Source: Candidatus Gastranaerophilales bacterium
Lineage (GTDB): Bacteria; Cyanobacteriota; Vampirovibrionia; Gastranaerophilales; Gastranaerophilaceae
Reading direction: 5' to 3'
Length of the DNA stretch: 56,553 nt
Assembly: GCA_017467305.1 (NCBI GenBank)
Contig: JAFTSM010000027.1
Location: 1 to 56,553 of the forward strand
Below, piece by piece: positions 1 through 8,495 of this stretch (positions within the stretch are counted from its first letter, which is position 1; each line of letters begins with the position of its first letter). Both the position numbers and the translations under genes were made by a program. The notes under the pieces are model-generated. The model worked only from the letters and a program-made list of their open reading frames with translations. It had not been told where the DNA came from and ran no database searches.

Positions 1-17
1 ATCTTACCATTAGCAAG

Positions 18-38
18 ACCCTGAAACAAGTTCAGGGT
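18..38. repeat. Palindromic REP-like repeat, copy 1
   Basis: A perfect 8-bp inverted repeat, ACCCTGAA (18-25) and TTCAGGGT (31-38), surrounds a 5-nt loop. Read on the other strand it is GTC-ACCCTGAA-CTTGT-TTCAGGGT-CTT. The hairpin at 4505-4525 has the same architecture with compensating base changes, so both look like copies of one dispersed palindromic element. It lies upstream of the HD-domain gene. It has no T-run on the plus strand, so a terminator role is unclear. Confidence 0.6.
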
Positions 39-91
39 GACAATTTTAGAGAATATTAGTAAATTTTGCTATATAAATACCTAAAATTGGG

Positions 92-97
92 TATAAT
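92..97 (+). promoter_or_regulatory. -10 box for HD-domain gene
   Basis: TATAAT at 92-97 would start transcription near 104, leaving a short leader with an AGAGGTG Shine-Dalgarno at about 105-111 before ATG 119. A second possible extended -10 (TG-C-TATATA) lies at 67-75. No clear -35 box is visible. Confidence 0.45.
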
Positions 98-118
98 ATA
101 TATAAGAGGTGAAGAATT

Positions 119-925
119 ATGAAATCAGTAAAAGAACAATCGATTGAAGCAAAGGTTTTAGAAAGATTAAAGAACTTTCCTACTTGTTTAGAGATAGTTA
201 AATATTTGTTTGCAGATGAAGAACTACAAGAAATGCAAGAATATGCAAACAATGTTTCAATCAAACGTCTTGGTTATAATGACCACGGCCCAGTTCATAT
301 GAAACAAGTTACAAGTAATTCAATCAAAATGTTGAATATTCTTCACGAAGCAGGCATTAGAACATCTTTAGAAGAAGAAGAAATAGGTTCTTTTGAAGAT
401 AGTATGTGTGGTGTTGTCATTGCTTGTTTAATGCACGACTTAGGTATGATGATAGGTCGTCAAGGCCATGAAGAAATGTCTGTTCGTCTTGCTATTCCAT
501 TAATCGACAGAACTCTTTTGAAATTCTTTCCAAATGATATGCATAAAAGAGTAGTTATTAAATCTTTAGCAATTGAATCTATTATTGGACATATGGCAAC
601 AAGAAAAATTCACTCTCTAGAAGCAGGTATTATTCTTATCGCTGATGGTTGCGATATGACAAAAGGTAGAGCAAGAATACCCATGGCACTAAATACACAC
701 CCTAAAGTTGGTGATATACACAAGTATTCTGCAAGTGCTATTACTAGAGTTAAAATTTATCACGGTGAAACAAAACCAATAAAAATAGATGTTGAAATGG
801 CAACAGAAGTTGGTTTCTTTCAGGTAGAAGAAGTTTTATTTACAAAAATAGAATCAAGTACTGTAAAACCATTTGTTGAACTATATGCTGGTGTAACTGG
901 TGAAGAAAGAAAACAGTATTTGTAA
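119..925 (+). CDS. HD-domain metal-dependent phosphohydrolase
   Basis: The 268-aa soluble protein carries HD-superfamily signatures: H56/H60 in the NDHGPVH stretch, the diagnostic pair H106-D107 in CLMHDLG, H158, and D176 in ADGCDM. This arrangement matches metal-dependent HD phosphatases/phosphodiesterases. The substrate cannot be read from sequence; nucleotides or cyclic nucleotides are typical of the superfamily. The start is well supported by an AGAGGTG ribosome-binding site and a TATAAT box. There is no signal peptide or membrane segment, so it should be cytoplasmic. The next gene starts 55 bp downstream with its own strong ribosome-binding site. Confidence 0.8.
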   Translation: MKSVKEQSIEAKVLERLKNFPTCLEIVKYLFADEELQEMQEYANNVSIKRLGYNDHGPVHMKQVTSNSIKMLNILHEAGIRTSLEEEEIGSFEDSMCGVVIACLMHDLGMMIGRQGHEEMSVRLAIPLIDRTLLKFFPNDMHKRVVIKSLAIESIIGHMATRKIHSLEAGIILIADGCDMTKGRARIPMALNTHPKVGDIHKYSASAITRVKIYHGETKPIKIDVEMATEVGFFQVEEVLFTKIESSTVKPFVELYAGVTGEERKQYL

Positions 926-980
926 ATAGGGCAATTTTTATTTTCTTCTTGTTTTATCTAAGTACAAACAAGGAGATAAA

Positions 981-2381
981 ATGAATATTGTAAATAATAT
1001 AAATCAAAATACTAACTATATTGCTTTTGGTATAAACAACAAAAATAAAAACAACAATGAACAAAAAGTTTTACTTCAAGAAACTGATTTAAACTTACTT
1101 TCAACTTCTGAACTTGGAAAAACTTGCGTTGTTGATAGGACAAAAGAAACAAAACAATTTATACGAGAATTTCTTTCAGAAAAAGATATAGAAAAATCTA
1201 CTAAAATGTTATTAGAAAGATATCCAGAATTATCTTGGTTAACTGGTAGTGTAAATGCAACTCCAGAAGGAAATACCCCTAATAAATCTAGTTCTATTTC
1301 AGAAACTCTTTTTTGCGAAAAGCACATTGAATTTGATAGAACTATTGTTGGTATTGAATGTCTTAAATCAGTTTTAAATGATAATTATGAAGCATTTACA
1401 AAATGTCAAAAAGACGCTGTAAGACTAAGCAAGGAAGAATTCAAAAAACTAAGAGATTTTACAACAGGAGTTCTTCAAACAGCACAAGATGTTGATGCAA
1501 TGATTGCATATACTGTTATAAATGACTTAGGGAAAATAAAAAGTTTTACAAAACATGTTGAAGAAACAACTGGAATAAAAACGAATGACCACGATGAAGC
1601 ACTATTAATTGGATTAAAAACAATGCCAGAAGAAATCCCTTCATATAACAGACTTTCAACAACATATAAAAATGATGTATTAAACGCATTAAATACTGGT
1701 TTTAACTTGGCTCAATTTGTTCAATGTGAATGTTTAGAAGGCAATTTGCGAGGCTTAAAAGATATGAATCCTAAGGCTAGAGATTTATATTTGGTACATG
1801 TATTTTATGATGTCGCTGGTGCTGCTGGTCACGTAAACCCAAACGGTTCACTTGTAATGACAAGCCCCGTTTATACAGGTTATATGCAAGGTATTGAAGC
1901 AATTAGTGATGTTTCAAATACATCAGAATTTGATGTTTACAACGATTTTCTTGCGAAAAAAGCAGATACCCTTTCTATGAAATTAGATACAAAAGAAGAC
2001 AAAGCACTTCTAAAACTTGCTGTAATGAGTCGTGCAAGCAGCCAAAATGACGTTAGTAACATAACAAACGCTTTTAGCAACTTAACAAAAGAAGAACAAG
2101 ACAACTTAACAACTGGCTTAAACAGCAATGGCATTAATGATTGTGGCATACTTCTTTATTATTCACCAGCCTTCTTACAAAATTCTATGAACTCAAATCC
2201 AGAAAATAAACAAGCAATGCTAGAAAAAGCATTTAAAGTTATGAGTTATATATACAAAGATAATACTCAAAATGAAGAAGTAGGAATTAAAACAATTTCT
2301 TTATCTAATATTGCAAACAAAATAAAACAAGAACCAAATATTTCAGCAGAAGAATTATATAATTTTTTCTGTCTCAATTAA
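981..2381 (+). CDS. Hypothetical protein, 466 aa, N-terminal IAFG motif
   Basis: I do not recognise this protein. AAGGAGAT seven bases upstream sets the start. The N-terminus is Asn-rich and contains IAFG near residue 14, comparable to the SFKG-type motif of the neighbouring protease and other proteins in the window. The middle has INDLGKI (about residue 185) followed by NDHDEALL, which loosely resembles a degenerate HD-hydrolase core with Asn in place of the metal-binding His. No signal peptide or transmembrane segment is evident. It converges on the calpain-like gene, and the two stop regions overlap by 4 bp. Confidence 0.75.
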   Translation: MNIVNNINQNTNYIAFGINNKNKNNNEQKVLLQETDLNLLSTSELGKTCVVDRTKETKQFIREFLSEKDIEKSTKMLLERYPELSWLTGSVNATPEGNTPNKSSSISETLFCEKHIEFDRTIVGIECLKSVLNDNYEAFTKCQKDAVRLSKEEFKKLRDFTTGVLQTAQDVDAMIAYTVINDLGKIKSFTKHVEETTGIKTNDHDEALLIGLKTMPEEIPSYNRLSTTYKNDVLNALNTGFNLAQFVQCECLEGNLRGLKDMNPKARDLYLVHVFYDVAGAAGHVNPNGSLVMTSPVYTGYMQGIEAISDVSNTSEFDVYNDFLAKKADTLSMKLDTKEDKALLKLAVMSRASSQNDVSNITNAFSNLTKEEQDNLTTGLNSNGINDCGILLYYSPAFLQNSMNSNPENKQAMLEKAFKVMSYIYKDNTQNEEVGIKTISLSNIANKIKQEPNISAEELYNFFCLN

Positions 2382-4273
2382 TAATTAACTTTTAAAGAAA
2401 TCTTTGATTTATCAGATTTATCTCTTCTTGCAACAGAGTATATTCCGTCGTGCTGTTTTAAATCTGTTGCTGACATTTGAATTTCTATAATGCCAGAAGG
2501 GTCAACAAGCTTAAAATGAGTAACTGTTCCCATATTTTTATCTATTCTTGTAGGATAAAGTCTATAGGAATGGTCTCGAATTATAGGTGTATTTTGGGGA
2601 TAAAAATAATTATCATCCTTTGTTCCAAATGTTATTATATAATCTTCAAAATTCTTTGGATTAGCAAGTAATGAACTGATTAACAGAGCATCATCTTTAA
2701 TACTTGTTGTAGTATAACCTAGCTTTTTAAATAAAATTATTGGATCACCACCATCACGAGAATAAGTTACTGCATTATCAAACCCGTGTTTTTGCTTATC
2801 CCACATTTCAAACGACCACTCATACGTTTCTGGATTTAAAGAAATAACAACATTGTTTCTATCTTCTGCAAGCATTTCTTCTAGCATTGCTAACTTTTCT
2901 TGCAACTCTTGTTTTCTATCATCAGTTTTTGCATTTGTAATAGTATATTCTATCTGTTGTTTTAAAATTTTAATTTGTGATTCATGTTCTTCTATCCCAT
3001 GTGCGTATTCTAAAAGCTGAATTCCTTTTGGTCCTTTAGAATAATAATTAGGATTAGCCCCCAAAGGGAGTTCACCATCATCAAAAATTATTTTACCAGC
3101 ATTATTGCTTGGAAAAGAAATAGAAATAGCATCACCGTTTTGATCAAACAAACTCAAAACAGAACATCTTTCTTTTGGGTCTGTTAAAAGAGTGTTGAAC
3201 GCAGTAATTTCCCAACAATTACCTATATCATTTTGGGTTGTTGCATATCTTTCAATAGGTGGAAATAATTCAAAATAAGTTTCTCTATCAATTCCAAGCT
3301 GTAAAGGTTCTAAATCTTTATCAAGAATATATATTTTTTCTTCACCCTCTAGCTCATATACATCACCAATATTTAAAAGAACTTGTGCTTCACTATGATT
3401 TTCTACTGGTGGCACAAATTTATCTATAGGGTCAATTCCTTCGAGATATGAATCATAAAGCTTATCAATATCTTCAACAATAAAAGAATTTATTTTTCCT
3501 TCAAAAGGAATACAATCAAACACATGTTTATCGACTACTCCATTTTGGATAAGTTCAAGAAGCATTTGCACATTGCTTGCTTCTACACTAGCCTTATCAA
3601 TATTCAACATATGTTTTATAACATCAACCTTATTTCTATCCATTTGCCCAACATATTCAGATAGAAATCTATCTCCATTAATATCTTCAAGTTCAACAAA
3701 ATAAAATAAATCATCAATATATTCTTTTACATCTTTATCTGAAGAAGCAAAATCTACCATAAAATCAAGTTGTGCTGTAAATGGTATTTCACTTATTTCT
3801 TCATCAGTTCTTTCATACAATTCATCTAAAAAAGATATAGCTTTACTAGGTTTAAAATTTGGGGTATTTAAAAGTTCATCAAGTGGATGTATTTGTAATA
3901 ATTTAGAGAGAAAAGTTTTCTCTTCTCCCGTAGAATCAAAAACAGCAACAGATTCATTCATTTCTGATATAAAATTTGTCCAAGCTTTTTTATCAAAATT
4001 AGGATTAAAAGCAAATTTAAAATCTTTTATTTGCTTTGTTAAATCTTTTTCTTCAATATTAATTTGAGATAAAAAATCAAAAAATTCAGCCATTCCGTTT
4101 TGTTGACGAGCCATTAATATATTTGGTGTAAAAAATGGAAAGGAATATAAATACATAGGCTGCAACTTATACTGAAAAATGGGGTTTTCAGCAGCATCAG
4201 AGCCTTTAAAAGAACTCATTCTTATCTTATTTGAATTTATATTTACTGTACTCTTAATATTAGTAATTCTCAT
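2378..4273 (-). CDS. Calpain-like cysteine protease with N-terminal SFKG motif
   Basis: The 631-aa protein has three motifs in calpain (clan CA, C2) order: Q347-x5-C353 in QNDIGNCW, H568 in DHSYRL, and D591 in KLVDPSG, where calpains usually have Asn in a 'RNPWG' motif. The protease region fills roughly residues 340-605. A helical, charged stretch at about 427-472 interrupts it and may be a coiled coil. Residues 21-24 are SFKG, with no signal peptide. The N-terminal 300 residues are acidic and match nothing I recognise. No Shine-Dalgarno precedes the ATG. Family assignment is inferred from motifs; the Asn-to-Asp replacement leaves activity uncertain. It could be a secreted effector or an intracellular processing enzyme. 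Confidence 0.7.
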   Translation of the reverse strand: MRITNIKSTVNINSNKIRMSSFKGSDAAENPIFQYKLQPMYLYSFPFFTPNILMARQQNGMAEFFDFLSQINIEEKDLTKQIKDFKFAFNPNFDKKAWTNFISEMNESVAVFDSTGEEKTFLSKLLQIHPLDELLNTPNFKPSKAISFLDELYERTDEEISEIPFTAQLDFMVDFASSDKDVKEYIDDLFYFVELEDINGDRFLSEYVGQMDRNKVDVIKHMLNIDKASVEASNVQMLLELIQNGVVDKHVFDCIPFEGKINSFIVEDIDKLYDSYLEGIDPIDKFVPPVENHSEAQVLLNIGDVYELEGEEKIYILDKDLEPLQLGIDRETYFELFPPIERYATTQNDIGNCWEITAFNTLLTDPKERCSVLSLFDQNGDAISISFPSNNAGKIIFDDGELPLGANPNYYSKGPKGIQLLEYAHGIEEHESQIKILKQQIEYTITNAKTDDRKQELQEKLAMLEEMLAEDRNNVVISLNPETYEWSFEMWDKQKHGFDNAVTYSRDGGDPIILFKKLGYTTTSIKDDALLISSLLANPKNFEDYIITFGTKDDNYFYPQNTPIIRDHSYRLYPTRIDKNMGTVTHFKLVDPSGIIEIQMSATDLKQHDGIYSVARRDKSDKSKISLKVNY

Positions 4274-4380
4274 GACACTAATTTAAAGTACAAATATATA
4301 TTTTTTTGCTCAGATTACATAAATAATATTATAGGTATAAAAATAATAACAAAACTAAAAATATTTAATTTTGAAAAGAG

Positions 4381-4639
4381 TTGAATAAAATAAAATTAGA
4401 AATCCATAGCGAAGGATAGTAAGAACATATTAGCGAAGAAATTGCAGGCGAGGACTTGTTTGAGTATGCTACGCATACGATACAAAACGGACCAAAATTT
4501 TGTCATGCTGAACTAGTTTCAGCATCTTAAAATTTTGTGTGAGCTTGTATGCGGAAGTTTGCTGTAGCTGTTCCGCAGCTTGGCTGAGCTTAGATGTTGT
4601 CTATCCGTAGCTGCCGGATGATAATTTTATTTTATTCAA
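4381..4639. repeat. Inner inverted-repeat unit nested in element 1
   Basis: TTGAATAAAATAAAATTA at 4381-4398 recurs in inverted orientation at 4622-4639 (18/18). The 259-bp interval holds the REP hairpin and the GC-richer blocks that recur in the second element. A nested insertion inside the larger inverted repeat is one explanation; a composite fold of a single element is another. Confidence 0.5.
4505..4525. repeat. Palindromic REP-like repeat, copy 2
   Basis: ATGCTGAA (4505-4512) and TTCAGCAT (4518-4525) form an 8-bp perfect stem with a CTAGT loop, flanked on both sides by AAAATTTTGT. Compared with 18-38, the outer stem pairs differ but remain complementary. Confidence 0.6.
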
Positions 4640-4843
4640 ATACAATAACAAACAATATCTAGCAGAATATTTTATTTTTTATTATTTTTAAAATTATAAA
4701 ATAAGTGTGATTTTTAATCCGTTCAATAATAACTATTTCAGCTACATTTCATTTCGGATACGAGCTCATTACTACTCACTACGTTGCGTGTATTCGCTTT
4801 GTAAAGTCATTCAAATCACATTTTTTTTAATATACCTATAATA

Positions 4844-6163
4844 TTATTTATGTTCTTCAATGAATTTTTTTAATGTATTTGTTGCTCTATTTGCTAATAA
4901 TTCATTTTTAAGCTTTTTGTTTTTACGTGTTTTTTTATCCATTTCCATTTCTGCTAATATGCCCCAATTTGAGTTAATTGGTTGGAAAGAAGTATGACCT
5001 TCAAAGCTAATATAATGAGTAAGTGCTCCCAATATTGTTTCTTGTGGTAATTCAATTAGTTCTTTTTCATTTATGTATCTAGCCATATTTATTCCAGCTA
5101 ATAAACCAGAAGCAATAGACTCTGTATAGCCTTCTGTACCAGTTAATTGACCAGCAAAGAATATATTTGGATTTTTTCTTGATTGTAATGTCGGATTTAA
5201 TACTCTAGGGCTGTTTATAAATGTGTTTCTGTGCATTACTCCATATCGAACAATACTAACATTCTCTAGACCTGGTATTGATTGAAGTAATTCTTTTTGG
5301 CTTCCCCATTTTAAATTTGTCTGGAAACCAACTAGATTATATAGACTAGCCGATTTATTGTCTTGTCGTAGTTGTACAACAGCATAATTTTCAACTCCAG
5401 TTCTTTCATCTACTAATCCAACTGGTTTTAATGGTCCATATCTTAATGTATCAACTCCACGGGATGCTAAAACTTCTATTGGAAGGCAAGATTCAAAGAA
5501 TTTTGCATTCTTTTCAAATGATTTCAATTCTATTTTAGGTGCATTGATTAGTATATTGTAGAATTTTTCATATTCTTCTTTGTTCATAGGGCAGTTAATA
5601 TAATCAGCATCACCTTTGTTGTATCTGTTTAGATAAAATGCTTTTTCAAAATCTATTGAATCTTTTTCTATAATTGGTGCTATTGCATCAAAAAAATGAA
5701 GATATTCTTCACCTAAAAATTCTTTTATATTGTTTGATAAACTATCTGAGGTTAATGGTCCAGAAGCTATTATAACTGGTGTATCAGTAGGTATTTCTGT
5801 TATTTCTTCTCTGATAATATTGATGTATTGATTTTCTTCTATTTTTTGAGTTACTTTTTGTGAAAAAAGTTCTCTATCTATAGCTAAAGCTCCACCAGCT
5901 GGAACTTGTGTTTCGAAAACAATTTTTATTAGTTCTCCACCTAACTCTTCCATTTCGTGTTTTAATAATCCAGAAGCATTTGTAATATCATATGAACCTA
6001 AACTATTAGAGCAAACGAACTCAGCTAAATTTTCTGTTTTGTGTGCGCCAGTTTCTTTGTTGGGTCGCATTTCGTATAAATCAACATAGATTTCTCGTTT
6101 TGCTAGTTGTAATGCTGCTTCACTACCAGCTAATCCACCACCAATTATAATTACTTTTTTCAT
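4844..6163 (-). CDS. trmFO: Methylenetetrahydrofolate-tRNA-(uracil-5)-methyltransferase TrmFO
   Basis: The 439-aa enzyme forms ribothymidine at tRNA position 54 using methylene-tetrahydrofolate and FAD. The N-terminus IIIGGGLAGSEAA is the FAD-binding Rossmann motif. The family-typical EMRP, CSNSLGS and RYGPLKPVGL stretches and the C-terminal FAGQLTGTEGYTES segment are all present, and the length is normal. ATG 6163 is chosen because AGAGGAATTT precedes it; an upstream ATG at 6205 would add 14 residues before the Rossmann strand. The last codons and the TAA lie inside the right inverted repeat of the adjacent MITE-like element. It is transcribed divergently from the CpaE-like gene. Confidence 0.95.
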   Translation of the reverse strand: MKKVIIIGGGLAGSEAALQLAKREIYVDLYEMRPNKETGAHKTENLAEFVCSNSLGSYDITNASGLLKHEMEELGGELIKIVFETQVPAGGALAIDRELFSQKVTQKIEENQYINIIREEITEIPTDTPVIIASGPLTSDSLSNNIKEFLGEEYLHFFDAIAPIIEKDSIDFEKAFYLNRYNKGDADYINCPMNKEEYEKFYNILINAPKIELKSFEKNAKFFESCLPIEVLASRGVDTLRYGPLKPVGLVDERTGVENYAVVQLRQDNKSASLYNLVGFQTNLKWGSQKELLQSIPGLENVSIVRYGVMHRNTFINSPRVLNPTLQSRKNPNIFFAGQLTGTEGYTESIASGLLAGINMARYINEKELIELPQETILGALTHYISFEGHTSFQPINSNWGILAEMEMDKKTRKNKKLKNELLANRATNTLKKFIEEHK

Positions 6164-6222
6164 AAATTCCTCTTTTATTATGATTATCTCATAAAAAACA
6201 TCCATTTTTCTAAAAAATAGTG

Positions 6223-6228
6223 TAAAAT
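6223..6228 (+). promoter_or_regulatory. -10 box for cpaE-like gene, predicted leaderless
   Basis: TAAAAT ends six bases before ATG 6235, so the predicted transcription start coincides with the start codon. No strong Shine-Dalgarno is present. The same geometry recurs at 9202, 10486, 34798 (minus) and 50277 (minus). Confidence 0.45.
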
Positions 6229-6234
6229 GAGAAT

Positions 6235-7347
6235 ATGGATAATATTAGTATATTAATATTTGATGAAGAAGAACTAACAAAAACATTGGTAGAAAGTTAT
6301 TTAAAAGAATTGACTTTCTCTTTTGAACTGAAAAAATATGATGAATTTGACGAACAATTAATTCCTAAGGATGGTTATAAAATTATAATTCTGAATATTG
6401 GACGTTCAAATTTATATTTATTAGATAAAATATCAGAATTATCAAAGGACAACAAAAATAAATTTGTAGTAATTTCGAATGAAAGTTCAACAGATTTGCA
6501 CGTAAAAGTTTTAAGAACAGGTGCTAAAGATTTTCTTTTAAAACCACTTAAAAAAGCAGATTTTATTTATTCTTTACAGACGATTTATAAGGTAGAAATA
6601 ATGAATACTCAACAAAAAAAATCAAAATCAACAATATATATGGCAACTTCAGTAGAAAAAGGAACTGGAAAAACTACTTTTATAATAAATCTTGCAAAAG
6701 AACTAGCTGATGCAAGTGGAGAAAAAGTGCTTTTAATTGATTTTAACAATACAACAAACGATATTTCTTTTTTGTTGAATGTTGATGTTCAATGTAATAC
6801 GTCGTCTTATATAAATAGACTAACTACGGAAAATGCTCCCATATTACTTTCTAAGTTGGTTAAGTATAAAAACTCTTCATTGTATGTTATGGCAAATGGT
6901 TTTACACGTAGTGAAGACAATAAAATTGCAGAAAGAAATGTATACAATGTTTTTCAAATTTTAAAGCAACATTTTAAATATATTTTCATTGATATTGATA
7001 CAGAAAATGAAAAACTTTATGACGAGGTTATTGCAAATGCTGACGTCGTTTGGATGTTGGCTCAACCTTCTGTTTCTATGTTTGAAAAAATCAAACAACA
7101 TATGGAAGCATTAATTATCAGAAAAACTGTTAGAGTTGTTTTGAATAAGTATGAGAAGAAATATGAACCAAATTTAGAAAAATTTCAATCTATACTTGGT
7201 AAACCTATTTACTGTAAAATTCCTAAGAATTTTATGGCAGTTGGTTCTGCTCAAACAAGTTCTAAAACTCTAAAGGAAGTAGCACCTGATATAAATATTG
7301 TAAGGGCATATATGTCTTTAGCAAAACATATTGCTTCTAAAGGATAA
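6235..7347 (+). CDS. CpaE/TadZ-like protein: pseudo-receiver plus ParA/MinD-type ATPase
   Basis: The 370-aa protein joins a receiver-like domain (about 1-120) to a MinD/ParA-type P-loop ATPase (about 130-365). This is the layout of CpaE/TadZ proteins, which position Flp/Tad pilus or related secretion machines. The Walker A is EKGTGKTT (141-148), a variant of KGGxGKT. In the receiver the phosphoacceptor position is N54 (IILNIGRS) rather than Asp, while D10 and K103 remain, so phosphorylation is unlikely. The following gene, six bases downstream, looks like a degenerate CpaF/TadA ATPase, which supports a pilus- or secretion-derived module. No pilin, TadB/C or secretin gene is in the window. Confidence 0.72.
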   Translation: MDNISILIFDEEELTKTLVESYLKELTFSFELKKYDEFDEQLIPKDGYKIIILNIGRSNLYLLDKISELSKDNKNKFVVISNESSTDLHVKVLRTGAKDFLLKPLKKADFIYSLQTIYKVEIMNTQQKKSKSTIYMATSVEKGTGKTTFIINLAKELADASGEKVLLIDFNNTTNDISFLLNVDVQCNTSSYINRLTTENAPILLSKLVKYKNSSLYVMANGFTRSEDNKIAERNVYNVFQILKQHFKYIFIDIDTENEKLYDEVIANADVVWMLAQPSVSMFEKIKQHMEALIIRKTVRVVLNKYEKKYEPNLEKFQSILGKPIYCKIPKNFMAVGSAQTSSKTLKEVAPDINIVRAYMSLAKHIASKG

Positions 7348-7352
7348 AGGTT

Positions 7353-8261
7353 ATGAATTTAAAAGATAGATTAGAAAATATAAAATCAGCTAATGTGCTT
7401 TCTATAAAAGAGAGTGAGGAATATTCTTTAAGTTTTGATGTTGAACAAGTTTTTCTTGATAGTGACGATGTAAAACGAATTTTGATACAATCAATTAATG
7501 AAGGAAAGAATATAGTATTTGTTTCAAATCCAACAATTGAAAGCTCTTTGATTGCTAAATATTTTCAAAAACTTTTTTATTCAGAAGAAAAAGCTTTTGT
7601 TTTTAATAAAGATTTGTTAGATGAAAATCTTTGCTCTGAAGATAAAATTAATTTTATCTCTTCTCAAAATATGAGTGTGTTTGTGCGTATTTTAGAAAAA
7701 ATAATGTATGGTTGCGGAACTTGTATTTTGGGAATAACATTGAAAAATTCTGATTATGCTTTAGATAAAATTAAGGCATCTATTGCATTAAATTGTTCTA
7801 ATCTTTCTAATGAAAATATAGAAATATTGTTAGGAACTTCTGATTTAGTATTGGTTAATTTTAATAAAAATTCTGACGGCTTGTATTTTGTTTCTAAGAT
7901 AGACAAGGTTACTTTTGAAAATTATAAAACTGATACTTTAGTATTATTTGATTCTGTTCATCAAAATCCTCAAGTCAAAATTGAAAAACCTGTTTTTGTT
8001 GAAGAAAGGGTTCATGTTGAACAAAAAGAAGAAATTGATGAAGCTATATTTAATGAAGAAAAAGAAGAAAATTCTGAAGTCGTTGAAGTTGTTCCACACG
8101 ATGAAGTGACTATATTAGAAAATGAGAAAGTTGTTGAGCAAACATCTGATGAAATTTCTGAAATTGAAACTAATGAAGATAATAAAAAAACAGTAAAAAA
8201 GAATAAATATGCAATGTTGAAAGAAAAAGTTAAACGAAAAAAAGTTGTAGTCGAAGACTAA
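7353..8261 (+). CDS. Degenerate CpaF/TadA (VirB11-type) ATPase-like protein
   Basis: Translation should start at ATG 7353 (AAAGG seven bases upstream), directly after the CpaE-like gene. Three segments of the 302 aa align in order with CpaF/TadA landmarks: NIVFVSNPTIESSL (about 48-61) where a P-loop would be, VRILEKIMYGCGTCILGI in place of the 'LRMRPDRIIVGE' Walker B region, and SDGLYFVSKIDKV matching the C-terminal 'DGRRRV..I.EV'. The Walker lysine and acidic catalytic residues are missing, so it is probably not an ATPase. The last 90 residues are a low-complexity Glu/Val-rich linker with a basic end (KKNKYAMLKEKVKRKK). The family call is an inference; a regulatory or adaptor partner of the CpaE-like protein is plausible. 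Confidence 0.55.
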   Translation: MNLKDRLENIKSANVLSIKESEEYSLSFDVEQVFLDSDDVKRILIQSINEGKNIVFVSNPTIESSLIAKYFQKLFYSEEKAFVFNKDLLDENLCSEDKINFISSQNMSVFVRILEKIMYGCGTCILGITLKNSDYALDKIKASIALNCSNLSNENIEILLGTSDLVLVNFNKNSDGLYFVSKIDKVTFENYKTDTLVLFDSVHQNPQVKIEKPVFVEERVHVEQKEEIDEAIFNEEKEENSEVVEVVPHDEVTILENEKVVEQTSDEISEIETNEDNKKTVKKNKYAMLKEKVKRKKVVVED

Positions 8262-8271
8262 AATCCTCTGT

Positions 8272-8370
8272 ATGGTATATGGATTAGTATTAGTAGGTGG
8301 TTTTTCTTTTGTGTTATTGACTTATTTGAAATACATGTCGTTATTGATGTCTGGGGTGATATTAATCTAA
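8272..8370 (+). CDS. Possible 32-aa hydrophobic small protein
   Basis: ATG 8272 opens a 32-codon frame ending at TAA 8368-8370. It encodes one hydrophobic span (MVYGLVLVGGFSFVLL then TYLKYMSLLMSGVILI), which could be a single-pass membrane peptide. It begins 10 bp after the preceding gene. No Shine-Dalgarno is present, so expression is doubtful. Confidence 0.2.
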   Translation: MVYGLVLVGGFSFVLLTYLKYMSLLMSGVILI

Positions 8371-8495
8371 AGATTTAGATAACAATATAGATCTTTTATT
8401 GTATAAATATTCATCGTTCTATGGATGAGCTGCCATGCCTATACATGTAATATGAATAGTATAGATGAGGTATTTACGGGAGCGTGAGTGTGTAT

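Larger units (their letters stand above)
4317..4853. mobile_element. MITE-like element 1 (23-bp terminal inverted repeats)
   Basis: Positions 4317-4339 and 4831-4853 are perfect 23-bp inverted repeats that begin ACATAAATAATATTATAG. The 537-bp interval has no credible gene. It contains an inner 18-bp inverted repeat (4381-4398 / 4622-4639, TTGAATAAAATAAAATTA), the REP-like hairpin at 4505-4525, and blocks shared with the element at 33380-33977: GCGAGGACTTGTTTGAG at 4448-4464 and GTTCCGCAGCT at 4570-4580. The right repeat overlaps the final codons and stop of trmFO. No transposase and no convincing target-site duplication are visible, so it would be non-autonomous. Confidence 0.6.
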
